Notes: generated by a model not told the origin, from the sequence alone. DNA of 64,000 nucleotides from Saprospiraceae bacterium (GCA_020628645.1 JAHDES010000025.1:1-64000), one strand, 5' to 3'. Shown: positions 39,101 to 46,639, counted from the first letter of the stretch. A program made the numbers and translations.

Positions 39101-40941
39101 GGTATAATATTATTCGTACATGGACAGCAACGGATGATTGTGGCAATTACACAGAAATTGAACAAATTATTCATGTTTCTGATGAACTTAGTTTGACCAT
39201 AGACTCTATTATCAATGAAAGCTGTGATGGTGGAGATGGAAGTATTAGTATTTCTGTCAGTGGAGGGTCTCAACCTTATACTTATCAATGGAGTAATGGA
39301 CAAACTTCCTCTCATGTAACTAATTTATCTGCTGGAGATTACTCTTTAACAGTAACAGACGACCAAGGATGTACTGCTATAATTTCAGCTACAATTACGG
39401 CTCCTTCCCCTCAAGATTGTGGAGAATGCGATATTAATATTGGAGATTATGTTTGGTTAGATGCTAATTCTAATGGCTTACAAGATGATGGAGAATATGG
39501 AATTAATGGTGTTAAAGTCAATTTAATTGCTCCTGGTCCAGATGGTGAATTTAATACAGCAGATGACATCATTGTCGATATGGATATGACGGATAATACA
39601 GGCCATTATCTATTTGAATGTGTAGAACCCGGTACTTATATCATTGAGTTCTTCCCGCTCTCCTTACCCGATAATGCTACATTTACGGAACAAGATGCAG
39701 GTAATGATGATTTAGATAGTGATGCTAATCCTATCACAGGGCAAACCGATCCATTTACCATTGTAGAAGGACAAGATGATGATCTCAGTTTTGATGCTGG
39801 AATTATTTATGAATGTCTCAATGTTATTACAGGTGGAGAAATTTGTTGTGACCAAGAAATCTGTGGTGCTGGCGGTATCGCGGATAAAATAGAAAGTATT
39901 AGTCCAGCATCAGGAGGCTTTGGCCCAGTAGAATACCTCTGGATGATTAGTACTTCAGGTGCGCCATTTGATATAGATAGCCCAGAATGGAATGTAATCC
40001 CTGGAGCCACTGATGAATGTTATGAACCTGGTGCTATTTATCAAACTACTTACATCATTCGATGTGCAAGAAGTGAAGGATGCGAAAACTACGTTGGTGA
40101 AACGAATATCATCAAATTAGTAGTAGTTTCTCCTCCTTCTGCTGAGATAGTTCAAGCACCCCAAGAAATTTGTACAGATGAACCTGCTTCTTTCGCGGGT
40201 GTAGTTACTTCTCTTACTTCTACTTTTAGCTGGACATTTGAAGGAGCAACTCCTGAAACAACAAATACCGCTCTAGTTGATGGCATTGTATGGGAGAATC
40301 CTGGAGTTTATCAAGTTACGCTTATAGTAGATGATGAGGGATGTTCTTCTAGTTCATCTACTACTATTGAAGTACTAGACTGCTCTTTTGAATTCATTAT
40401 GCAAGAAGCTATTGCTATGGATGAAGAGACGAGTGTAATGCTAGAATGGGAAGTAATCCGTGATGAACCTGAAGCTGCTTTCATTATTGAACGATCAAGA
40501 ACGGGAGAAGAATTCCATTTTGTTCATGCCATGCTAGGTAATGGAGATGGGCATTCTCAACAAACTTATTCTTTTGTAGATACTTCACCCAGAATTGGAT
40601 ACAATCATTATAGAATAAAATATTTTCCGAATTCTTCAAACATTGAATTTTCTGAAGAGATGGAAGTATTGCTACGTGCAGGAAATACAAAAAGAACAGC
40701 CGTAACCCCTAATCCTTTTAGAGACCACTTAATGATTGAAGTCTTTGAACAAGAAGAATTAGAAGGAACATTACAAGTAGTGGATGCTTTAGGTAGAATT
40801 CTATCTGAATATCCTGTTCAAACTAGTAATCATCAAATACATGTTAATCTTAAGGAATTAACAGCAGGTTTTTATTTCATTCGTATCAAATTAGGAAAGT
40901 ATCGTGCGGAGACCCATAAGGTTATCAAAGCAATAGAATAA
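33109..40941 (+). CDS. Giant T9SS-exported adhesin-like protein with 14 HYR-like repeats
   Basis: This 2610-residue secreted protein starts at the ATG at 33109, which gives a clean signal peptide (about 1-35, ...NSLFAQ). The order is an SdrD-type B domain (about 40-145), a propeller-like region (about 200-610), two more SdrD-type B domains (about 620-765 and 773-884) and 14 tandem HYR-like beta-sandwich repeats (about 886-2025). A SprB repeat (about 2027-2100), a fourth SdrD-type B domain (about 2105-2230), a PKD-like region (about 2320-2420) and a type A T9SS sorting domain (VTPNPFRDHLMIEV, about 2530-2610) follow. Each HYR-like repeat carries four spaced Cys and ends in the pattern W-x-A-x-D-x-CGN. 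The architecture suggests a long, stalk-like surface fibre for adhesion or gliding. The ligand is unknown. Confidence 0.9.
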   Translation: MEQTDLLKKWSRLLQSTILISTLTFTSFTNSLFAQNCSPSSGEISGIVYGDYNMNGLNDQVSAGFEDINVQLYASDAQGNGVLTNTVQTDANGRYTFTGLSDGTTYRVEFIIPNQDNFFEGFAGADSGTSIQFITAPSCDSNLGIAHVADYCQDNPLLIIPCYVNGDPLPAGASSGAVDAAITFNFNDGGTTPPSTAALSSEIGSTFGVATKRTSMVAYASAFLKRHVGLGSLGLGGIYEIDLSSGTGVTTSFLDVASIGINVGSIPSNSDRGLPTNEVLPSNDPDAYDAVGKIGIGGLDLSDDESTLWLVNLFDRTLYSISVDSDGNPATPPTAADVNAFSIPDPGCNNGDFRPFAVKYHRDKVYVGVICDASTGSSDDLEAIVYELDNGSFTNVLQFDLNYDKGRALRSCTDETGWFPWTDTFPMDCTGNGDYVYPSPILSALEFDVDNSLILGFMDRTGNQLGFLNYTPTGDDANIKNTTGGDILRAASNTDGTYTIENNGTSGGITTGGANNNEGPGGGEYYYFDVFTNNLPPALYPHSETSQGGLVLIPGTGEVVTSALDPFGTTVNSGGVNFLNNQTGEIRDPGLLLFSSGSVGSGTFGKANGLGDVDVFCEPAPLEIGNYVWLDVNENGVQDPSESPLVGINITLFDNNGNALATVQTDANGQYVFNNMTAGLGELTPNTTYYIVAGTGGQFNTSTSALNDSLQLTSPNLGTGVFADGNDSDAELSTIPGTFSGLPTICIQTGNAGENNHTYDFGFIVEEIAPMPDAVIRGKTFKDCDQDGINNDDFVFPNIKVHLDGTITATTTSDNNGNYEFTNLPAGDYKITFEIPTASGVSFTLQNQGNNDTIDSDVNPSTGMTATFSLAQNQIIENIDAGFADTEAPTIINAPSDITVTCSEIPPVPTLTATDNCDDDVDIQFVEIDDVDDCISMIKRVWVASDECLNSTVHEQYITIIDNTPPVFVNPPTDATLECDILIDPVQGDIEVTDDCSDVNVVLSTISTNSDCEYTVTNTWTATDACGNSTTHTQTILTTDTEGPTITYNNPLLNGLMNGDTLTVECDNPPVLGENDVTVTDNCDDNPHLTFEDFDLIEGNCLEDGYILLMTCGWTATDNCGNSTVLTIYVKVIDSTPPVITNIPDDISVHCEDQIPSFGSVYVSDNCSNNNTLTYEDSMAGNACHKQYIRTWTATDHCGNTSTASQIITVIDDTPPVFTYLPPHITLDCTALPPNNPATATDNCSEVTITFEETTMDGDCSYSTFITRTWIATDACGNSDTYNQFISFDDTTPPTIYGVPSDITVECGEAYPDPSTFNISATDNCDADVTINLQTVETTDINCATGGPSGITYIFTATDDCGNSATASFSANAATDNTPPTISGVPSDITIDCGEAYPDPYSYTISATDNCDTDVDITIEKIETTDINCATGEPNAITYIFTATDNCGNSATASFSARTAADNTPPTISGVPSDITIDCGEAYPDPSTFMVSATDNCDTYVNVEMTAVETTDINCATGGPSLIVYTWTAIDNCGNSATATMTVSAGIDNTPPVFLYIPTNMTINCESEIMDQMPTVKDDCSENVTIELMEETASEDCSDGRTITRIWTATDACGNMSMATQVLTVIDDMPPYFLYVPTNVTINCGDDLPMNEEPITKDDCIGEVMVTLEETNSGDCTNGKLEIIRTWTATDICGNMATATQTITIIDNTPPYFSFIPSNVTVNCDDMLPMEEPTVADDCSPNVHLTVSETTGNGDCSSAMQITRTWTATDDCGNSATATQVLYIKDETPPTITFTPEDATYECGTDFQILSPTAVDNCGGEVLITLSTTNELGDCPNNFTIKNTWTISDICGNSVQTTQTITIYDTEAPTFSNVPPDLTVQCDAIPEPAHPQATDFCTPNVDITFTETIDGVICTHQYSIIRTWTATDPCGNSTQVTQVITVLDTTPPVFDNIPSASISINLVLGDIIPPVPYPIASDNCDDAVDVSFYERNEYVNCGYNIIRTWTATDDCGNYTEIEQIIHVSDELSLTIDSIINESCDGGDGSISISVSGGSQPYTYQWSNGQTSSHVTNLSAGDYSLTVTDDQGCTAIISATITAPSPQDCGECDINIGDYVWLDANSNGLQDDGEYGINGVKVNLIAPGPDGEFNTADDIIVDMDMTDNTGHYLFECVEPGTYIIEFFPLSLPDNATFTEQDAGNDDLDSDANPITGQTDPFTIVEGQDDDLSFDAGIIYECLNVITGGEICCDQEICGAGGIADKIESISPASGGFGPVEYLWMISTSGAPFDIDSPEWNVIPGATDECYEPGAIYQTTYIIRCARSEGCENYVGETNIIKLVVVSPPSAEIVQAPQEICTDEPASFAGVVTSLTSTFSWTFEGATPETTNTALVDGIVWENPGVYQVTLIVDDEGCSSSSSTTIEVLDCSFEFIMQEAIAMDEETSVMLEWEVIRDEPEAAFIIERSRTGEEFHFVHAMLGNGDGHSQQTYSFVDTSPRIGYNHYRIKYFPNSSNIEFSEEMEVLLRAGNTKRTAVTPNPFRDHLMIEVFEQEELEGTLQVVDALGRILSEYPVQTSNHQIHVNLKELTAGFYFIRIKLGKYRAETHKVIKAIE
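37003..37776 (+). repeat. Three near-identical 258-bp direct repeats inside the adhesin gene
   Basis: Copies begin at 37003, 37261 and 37519, exactly 258 bp (86 codons) apart, and encode HYR-like repeats 6 to 8. Copies 2 and 3 are almost identical over their first 50 bases. They are longer than the other repeats (about 78-80 residues) and share GEAYPDP and ETTDINCATG. Confidence 0.85.
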
Positions 40942-41043
40942 ATTAATTAGAAATAAGAACACATAGGGAAATAATTAGAAAATAGCGGTTCTACCCCTCA
41001 ATGAAATGGCTACACAGCCAACTAAATTGAATGTGTTTTAATT

Positions 41044-41089
41044 AGAGAAGAGCATCTACTCCTTGTTGTATTTGCTCTTTCTCTTTTTT
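41044..41089 (+). terminator. Terminator after the giant adhesin gene
   Basis: Stem arms 41044-41054 and 41073-41084 (one bulged T) are followed by a run of T. It separates the adhesin and peroxidase transcripts. Confidence 0.7.
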
Positions 41090-41157
41090 GAAATTAAACT
41101 ATTTCATCATGTAAAAATTACGCCAATTATGGTATTTCATAAAAATAGTTGATCCCC

Positions 41158-41165
41158 TACCTTTG
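41158..41165 (+). promoter_or_regulatory. Putative -7 element (TACCTTTG) for the heme peroxidase gene
   Basis: It fits TAnnTTTG and gives a leader of about 145 bases. No -33 TTG at normal spacing was seen. Confidence 0.35.
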
Positions 41166-41268
41166 TGTAGTTAATCCAAAGCCAATCTGCAAAACATGTC
41201 TAACATTCCATAACCTCAACAAAAGCACAAATATTACTTATATCCATTCATTTCAATGATAAATTTAT

Positions 41269-41290
41269 GGAGGTAATAAGCATGCACTAA
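41269..41290 (+). promoter_or_regulatory. Shine-Dalgarno with a two-codon mini-ORF before the peroxidase gene
   Basis: GGAGGT (41269-41274) is seven bases before ATG CAC TAA (41282-41290), an ideal ribosome-binding arrangement for a Met-His peptide. The peroxidase ATG follows 22 bases later and has no Shine-Dalgarno of its own. An alternative ATG at 41267 in the same frame gives a seven-codon ORF. It could be a leader minicistron or chance. Confidence 0.3.
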
Positions 41291-41312
41291 TTTCGGTACA
41301 AAGTAACTCACT

Positions 41313-44300
41313 ATGAGGCCTCCTATAACACTATTTATTTTACTACTATTTTCCATTGGGTTTGCAAATTTTGGCATTGCACAACATACCTCCAATTATT
41401 CATCTTTCTTCAGTACAACAGCGCCATCCTATTATAAAGGAAAAACTGAAGATAACTCCATCGAAAAAAATACGAGTATACGAACAATTGATGGTTCTGG
41501 GAATAATCAAGCCCTAAATGATTATGGTAAAACCCATATCACCTTTGAACGTTTAGTCAATGCCAATTATCAAGCAGATGGCTATTCAATGGTGAACAAC
41601 TTACCTAATCCACGCCACATTAGTAATATGTTATGTGCACAAACTGGTAATCATCCAAGTTCTCGAAATTTGAGTATGTACATGTTTACATGGCTACAAT
41701 TTTTAGATCACGATATTACCCTTACTGAGATTTCGGATAATGATTTTGCGCCTATTCCTGTTCCACAAGGCGACCCATTTTTTGATCCTGCCAATACTGG
41801 CACTCAAGTTATTCCTTTTACACGTGTTGCATTTGCTGATAATACTGGAATAAGTGCTAATCCTAGACAACAAATAAATGAAATTACAGCTTGGATAGAT
41901 GGATCAAATGTGTATGGAGCAGATCAATTTCGTGCAGATTGGTTACGTAGTTTTCAGCAAGGTAAATTAAAAGTCTCTCCCTCTTCTAATGGCGATTTAC
42001 TTCCTTGTAACACAACTACAGGCGACTGTAATGACCCTGTAGATACCAATGCCCCATTTTCAGATGGGGAGCAAGATCGTTGTGGAAATCCTGTTAAAGT
42101 ATTCGTGGCAGGAGATGTAAGAGCCAATGAACAACCAGGTTTGACAGCACTGCACACTCTTTTTGTAAGAGAACATAATAGAATATGTGATGAACTAGTT
42201 GCCAATGGACAAACCAATGATGAAGAAAATTATCAATATGCACGTCGAATGGTAATTGGTATGCTTCAATCTATTACCTATAATGAAGTGTTACCCGCAT
42301 TGGGGATTCAACTCAATAATTATTCTGGCTATCAGCCGAATACATCGCCTAATATCTTCAATGAATTTGCAACGGCAGCTTATCGTTTAGGGCATACTAT
42401 GATTGCAAGTCATATTCCATTCTTAAATGAAGATTGTACTAATGCCAGCTCATTATCTGGTTGTGGTTCTGGTACAGTAGGTATTTTTGGTGGTGCGAAT
42501 TGTCTTTCAGGTTGTGGAAGTACTACAATGACAGGAGCAATAGAACTGCGAGATGCTTTTTTCAATCCTTCTATCTTAGGAAATAATGGTTTAGAAACTA
42601 TTCTCCTAGGTTTATCTACAGTTACTCAGCAAGAAGTGGATTTACAAGTAGTTGATGATGTACGAAATTTTCTGTTTGGGGCTCCAGGAAGTGGTGGGTT
42701 AGATTTAGCAGCTGTCAATATTCATCGAGGTCGTGATCATGGTTTAGCAGATTTTAACAGTATTCGTACTGCTTTAGGTTTATCTAGTTTAACCTCCTTT
42801 AATCAAATCACCTCTAATACTGCCGTAGCGAATGCCTTAGCTTCAGTTTATCAAAATGACATTAATGCTATTGATGCATGGATTGGAATGTTAGCAGAAG
42901 ATCATTTACCCAATAGTGAAGTGGGCCCTTGTTTACATGCACTTTTAAAATTGCAATTTGAAAATATCCGAGATGCTGATCGTTTTTGGTTTGAACATGA
43001 TAATGAATTGTCCAATTCCGAAAAGACAGCCATTGGAGCGACTAGACTCGCAGATATTGTTAAGAAAAATACTACCTTGAATAACTTGAGTGATGTATTT
43101 TTTACAGAGAACTGCCAAACTCAGTATTGTACTGCTTCTGGTGCAAATACTAACTATGAATATATTGATAAGGTTGTCTTTGGCTCAATAAACAATACTT
43201 CTGGTAATAATGGCGGATATGGAGACTATTCTAATCTTTCCACTACTATTGGTTTAAATGAAGAAGTAAATCTTGAACTTACTCCTCAATTTGCTGGTTC
43301 AGCCTATACGGAACATTGGAGTATTTGGATTGATTTTAATCAAAATAGTGCCTTTGAAGATAGTGAACGAATCTATAATGGACAGGGAATTACTACCTTA
43401 ACAGATGTTGTTACCATTCCCGCCAATGCACCTTTAGGAACTACTCGTATGCGAGTTGCTATGCGCTGGAATAGTAATCCAGCAAATTGTGGTTCTATTC
43501 CTTATGGTGAAGTAGAAGATTATACGGTAGAGATTGTAGAAGACAATTGTGCAACAACTGGTCAAGCTTGTGATGATAATGATACTTGTACAGTAAATGA
43601 TGTTTATGATTCAGATTGCAATTGTGTAGGAACATTTCAAGATAGCGACAATGATGGAAGTTGTGATGCAGATGATCCTTGTCCCAATGATCCAAATAAT
43701 AATTGTGGCAATGCTACCTATTGTACAACATCTGGTTCGAACACCAATTATGAATATATCCAATCTATTGTAATTGGTACTATTAATAATTCTTCTGGAA
43801 ATGATGGGGGTTATGCCAACTATACCAATCTATCAACTATCGCTGCTGTGAATTCAAGTTTAAATGTTGTTTTAACCCCTGGATTTAGTGGCTCTGCGTA
43901 TAATGAATATTGGTCAATTTGGATTGATTTAAATCAAGATGGCGATTTTGAAGATGCTAATGAATTAGTATTTTCTACCAATGGCATTACTACAATGTCT
44001 GGTAGTTTTGAAATCCCCAATAATGCATTAAGCGGAAGCACGCGCATGCGAGTGTCCATGAAATGGAATAGTGCTCCTCCTCCTTGTGGTGGTTTTACAT
44101 ATGGAGAAATAGAAGATTACACGATCCAAATCACCAATGGAGGAGTTGGATGCAACTTGGTGGGACAAGCCTGTAATGATGGCGATGACTGTACCCAAGG
44201 TGATGTCTATGATGCCAATTGCAATTGCGTTGGCTTCTATCAAGATAGCGATAATGATGGTAGCTGTGATGCAGATGACCCTTGCCCTAATGATCCAACC

Positions 44301-45050
44301 AATGATTGTATCATGCTTGACTATTGTACTGCAGCAGGCGCTAATACAAATTTTGAGCATATTGCCAATGTAGTCATTGGTTCGATCAATAACACGTCTG
44401 GAAATGATGGTGGCTACGCTGATTATACCAACATGTCTACAAATGCTGCTTTAGGACAAAGCATTGCGATAAGTTTAACACCAGGTTTTGGTAATTCTTC
44501 TTATGAAGAATACTGGAGAATTTGGATTGATTTTAATAAAGACGGAGATTTTGAAGATGCAGGAGAAATAGCGTTTGAGGGGTCTAGCGAAACTACCATA
44601 ACAGGAAATATTAACATTCCTAATAATGCCCTCACTGGAAGTACCCGAATGCGCGTTTCTATGAAATGGAATAGCTATGCCGCTCCTTGTGGTGGCTTAG
44701 TATATGGAGAAGTGGAGGATTATATGATAAATATTGGCGCAAGTGCTTCTTTAAGGTTAGAAAATTCTACTTTAAATACGATAGAACAAGCTAAATTATC
44801 CATTTTTCCAAATCCAATACAAGCTGGTAAAACCTTAACCATTGAATACTTTACTTCTACAACTCAAGAAGGTACATTCTTCATTTTTAATAATCTTGGG
44901 CAACTTATAAAGGAAATACCAAAAGTTACATCTGCTGGTAAGAATGAAATTGTCTTATCTACTAATGACCTTAACGCAGGTTATTACCAATTAATTTATC
45001 AATCAAAAACAGAGCGGACAAGCGTTCCATTTATTGTAATTCATCTCTAA
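41313..45050 (+). CDS. Secreted animal-type heme peroxidase with three GEVED domains and T9SS sorting domain
   Basis: This 1245-residue exported protein has a signal peptide (1-24) and an animal-type (peroxidasin/myeloperoxidase-like) peroxidase domain (about 55-590). The distal site is Q129-x2-D132-H133 (WLQFLDHD). REHNRI is at 286-291, the proximal His361 lies in YRLGHTMI and the conserved RGRDHG is at 472-477. Three GEVED modules follow (about 604-745, 802-945 and 1003-1145), separated by two Cys/Asp-rich linkers containing DSDNDGSCDADDPCPND, a calcium-binding TSP3-like pattern. A type A T9SS sorting domain (about 1160-1245) ends it. It would oxidise halides, phenols or tyrosines outside the cell with H2O2. 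The substrate is unknown. Its neighbour is the giant adhesin. Confidence 0.92.
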   Translation: MRPPITLFILLLFSIGFANFGIAQHTSNYSSFFSTTAPSYYKGKTEDNSIEKNTSIRTIDGSGNNQALNDYGKTHITFERLVNANYQADGYSMVNNLPNPRHISNMLCAQTGNHPSSRNLSMYMFTWLQFLDHDITLTEISDNDFAPIPVPQGDPFFDPANTGTQVIPFTRVAFADNTGISANPRQQINEITAWIDGSNVYGADQFRADWLRSFQQGKLKVSPSSNGDLLPCNTTTGDCNDPVDTNAPFSDGEQDRCGNPVKVFVAGDVRANEQPGLTALHTLFVREHNRICDELVANGQTNDEENYQYARRMVIGMLQSITYNEVLPALGIQLNNYSGYQPNTSPNIFNEFATAAYRLGHTMIASHIPFLNEDCTNASSLSGCGSGTVGIFGGANCLSGCGSTTMTGAIELRDAFFNPSILGNNGLETILLGLSTVTQQEVDLQVVDDVRNFLFGAPGSGGLDLAAVNIHRGRDHGLADFNSIRTALGLSSLTSFNQITSNTAVANALASVYQNDINAIDAWIGMLAEDHLPNSEVGPCLHALLKLQFENIRDADRFWFEHDNELSNSEKTAIGATRLADIVKKNTTLNNLSDVFFTENCQTQYCTASGANTNYEYIDKVVFGSINNTSGNNGGYGDYSNLSTTIGLNEEVNLELTPQFAGSAYTEHWSIWIDFNQNSAFEDSERIYNGQGITTLTDVVTIPANAPLGTTRMRVAMRWNSNPANCGSIPYGEVEDYTVEIVEDNCATTGQACDDNDTCTVNDVYDSDCNCVGTFQDSDNDGSCDADDPCPNDPNNNCGNATYCTTSGSNTNYEYIQSIVIGTINNSSGNDGGYANYTNLSTIAAVNSSLNVVLTPGFSGSAYNEYWSIWIDLNQDGDFEDANELVFSTNGITTMSGSFEIPNNALSGSTRMRVSMKWNSAPPPCGGFTYGEIEDYTIQITNGGVGCNLVGQACNDGDDCTQGDVYDANCNCVGFYQDSDNDGSCDADDPCPNDPTNDCIMLDYCTAAGANTNFEHIANVVIGSINNTSGNDGGYADYTNMSTNAALGQSIAISLTPGFGNSSYEEYWRIWIDFNKDGDFEDAGEIAFEGSSETTITGNINIPNNALTGSTRMRVSMKWNSYAAPCGGLVYGEVEDYMINIGASASLRLENSTLNTIEQAKLSIFPNPIQAGKTLTIEYFTSTTQEGTFFIFNNLGQLIKEIPKVTSAGKNEIVLSTNDLNAGYYQLIYQSKTERTSVPFIVIHL
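43125..44740 (+). repeat. Threefold GEVED-plus-linker repeat in the peroxidase gene
   Basis: Units start at 43125, 43719 and 44322 (spacings 594 and 603 bases). Each begins with codons for YCT(A/T)(S/A)G(A/S)NTN(Y/F)E and ends in YGE(V/I)EDY. The two linkers, near 43550-43710 and 44150-44310, are also closely similar to each other. Confidence 0.85.
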
Positions 45051-45151
45051 ATTTGACTATTTTAATTATATTTTCTGTTCATTTTACTGCTATTTTTATG
45101 TGTAAAATAGGCTGTTTTATTATAGTTTTTAAAAGGAGACTTGTATTTAAA

Positions 45152-45167
45152 TACCTAAAAAAGGGTA
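45152..45167. promoter_or_regulatory. NarL-like 7-2-7 box, copy 1
   Basis: TACCTAA-aa-AAGGGTA has TACC/GGTA arms arranged as 7-2-7. The left half matches the NarL heptamer TACYYMT at six of seven positions. It is one of two copies near a NarL/FixJ regulator gene. Confidence 0.45.
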
Positions 45168-45203
45168 GAAAACACATGAAAAATTTTACTTTTTGTCAAA
45201 ATA

Positions 45204-45219
45204 TACCTAAATTTGGGTA
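45204..45219. promoter_or_regulatory. NarL-like 7-2-7 box, copy 2, overlapping a -7-like element
   Basis: TACCTAA-at-TTGGGTA is a better inverted repeat than copy 1. Both halves (TACCTAA, and TACCCAA on the other strand) match TACYYMT at six of seven positions. It starts exactly 52 bp after copy 1, about five helical turns, and contains TAAATTTG (45208-45215), itself a fit to the -7 consensus. Confidence 0.5.
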
Positions 45220-45766
45220 GACAAATTAGTCCCATAAGATTCAAGAACTTGAAATGAACATATCAATACTTCAGATTTTACACTTTTCTGTATCCCATAT
45301 CCCCTTTCAGAAAAGAATACACACTAAAATTTCCATTAACTTATATTGGTAAGCTTTCCTGTCTAGGAAAGGTATGCCCTATAAGTATCCTCTTAGGAAA
45401 TTATCTAAATTATTGATTTTCATATCATCTGTTGCTGGATCAAAAAATAAATAGTCAACCTTCAAGACACGAAATTGTTTTGTTGAGTTTTATTTATTAC
45501 GTACTTCCATAAGCCTGTTACACCATATTTATTGATGTGGCATTAGGTTTGCTATAGGTAACTATGTCTTTAAGAACATTTTCTGCCTTTATCCCCCTGC
45601 ATCAGCCTAATTCCTACTGTTACTCTTATAGAGTATTAATTATTGAGTTTAACCACTTGAAAGAGTAGGTTGTTTTGAATCATTTTATAATTGGAAAGAA
45701 CGCTTACAAATAAGCCAAAAATGAAGGGCAGAATTTCCCAATTATTCCAAAAACAGATTATTTATT

Positions 45767-46453
45767 ATGCAGACTGTACGTACGATTATTGCTGATGACC
45801 ACCAATTATTTACCGAAGGATTGAAAAATATTCTTAAACGTTCTGATAATTTTCAATTTGAAATCATCGGTCAAGCACAAGATGGAAATGAATTGATTCC
45901 TGTATTACGACGTTCTTATGCTGACTTATTATTACTAGATTTAAATATGCCCGAACGAGATGGTTTGGATGTTTTGGAAAGTATCCGTTCTGAATATTCT
46001 GACTTGAAAATATTGGCTCTTACCATGTATGATGAAGCAAAGCTAGTCAAAACAGCCTTCAAAGCAGGAGTTGACGGTTATGTGCTTAAACATACAGGGC
46101 CCATTGAATTGATGGATGCCATCAAAATCGTAATGGAAGGCAAAACTTATGTTGGAGAAGGAGTTGATATCATTGGCAATCAGTATGTATCTCCTGATGT
46201 AATGCGTGGTGGTTCAAACGGAAAAGAACGTAGTAAGTTTGAAGATAAATTCATTCAAAAATATAATCTCACTAAGCGAGAATTAGAAATCTTAAAGCTT
46301 ATCACCCAAGCTTTAAGTAATAAAGAAATTGCCAAAGAACTGTACATTAGCGATCAAACGGTAAGTGTACATCGCAAAAACATCATGCGAAAACTCGGTG
46401 TTAGTAATATTGCAGGTTTAATTAAAATAGCCTATGATAATAGTTTGATTTAA
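45767..46453 (+). CDS. NarL/FixJ-family response regulator, no adjacent kinase
   Basis: This is a cytoplasmic DNA-binding two-component regulator of 228 residues. The receiver domain (about 3-122) has the acidic pair D10-D11, the phospho-acceptor D58 (LLLLDLNMPERDG), Thr at LALTMYD and the conserved Lys in YVLKHTG. A linker leads to a LuxR-type helix-turn-helix (about 160-222: LTKRELEILKLI ... SNKEIAKELYISDQTVSVH). No histidine kinase gene is adjacent, so the partner is elsewhere. Two NarL-like boxes lie about 550-615 bases upstream and could be its own operators. Targets are unknown. Confidence 0.93.
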   Translation: MQTVRTIIADDHQLFTEGLKNILKRSDNFQFEIIGQAQDGNELIPVLRRSYADLLLLDLNMPERDGLDVLESIRSEYSDLKILALTMYDEAKLVKTAFKAGVDGYVLKHTGPIELMDAIKIVMEGKTYVGEGVDIIGNQYVSPDVMRGGSNGKERSKFEDKFIQKYNLTKRELEILKLITQALSNKEIAKELYISDQTVSVHRKNIMRKLGVSNIAGLIKIAYDNSLI

Positions 46454-46477
46454 TTTTTTATAAAAAATAATCTACAG

Positions 46478-46517
46478 AATAGGCTATTTAAAAGAATATT
46501 TGAATAGCCTATTTTTT
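46478..46517 (+). terminator. Rho-independent terminator after the response regulator
   Basis: A perfect 11-bp stem (46478-46488 with 46503-46513) is followed by T. Confidence 0.85.
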
Positions 46518-46602
46518 TATTCTACAAAAATCTATTCTTCTAAAGTTAGCTTTATACGACGCAAATATTTCCCATAGAGCCGTTCATTCTCCAAAAACTC
46601 TT

Positions 46603-46610
46603 TACCTTTG
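46603..46610 (+). promoter_or_regulatory. Putative -7 element (TACCTTTG) for the PhoD-like gene
   Basis: It fits TAnnTTTG, 29 bases before the start. No clear -33 TTG. Confidence 0.42.
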
Positions 46611-46639
46611 TTGTAACTACTAATATTAAGTTTTACAAC

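Larger units (their letters stand above)
40942..41312. other. Intergenic gap between adhesin and heme peroxidase genes
   Basis: This 371-base gap contains a terminator (41044-41089), a -7-like TACCTTTG at 41158-41165 and a miniature ORF with a strong Shine-Dalgarno sequence just before the peroxidase start (both listed). I see nothing else. Confidence 0.5.
45051..45766. other. Long intergenic region upstream of the response regulator
   Basis: This 716-base region has no credible ORF. It holds a weak hairpin (45090-45110, 7-bp stem) that may end the peroxidase transcript and two NarL-like boxes (45152-45221). A perfect 6-bp hairpin, ctttcc-tgtcta-ggaaag, lies at 45354-45371. The length and structures would suit a long leader or a small RNA, but I cannot define one. 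Confidence 0.5.

Noticed and set aside
35332-39315. Antisense and out-of-frame ORFs of 60-106 codons within the adhesin gene
   Set aside because: They are Cys/Ile-rich shadows created by the repeated codon pattern of the real gene.
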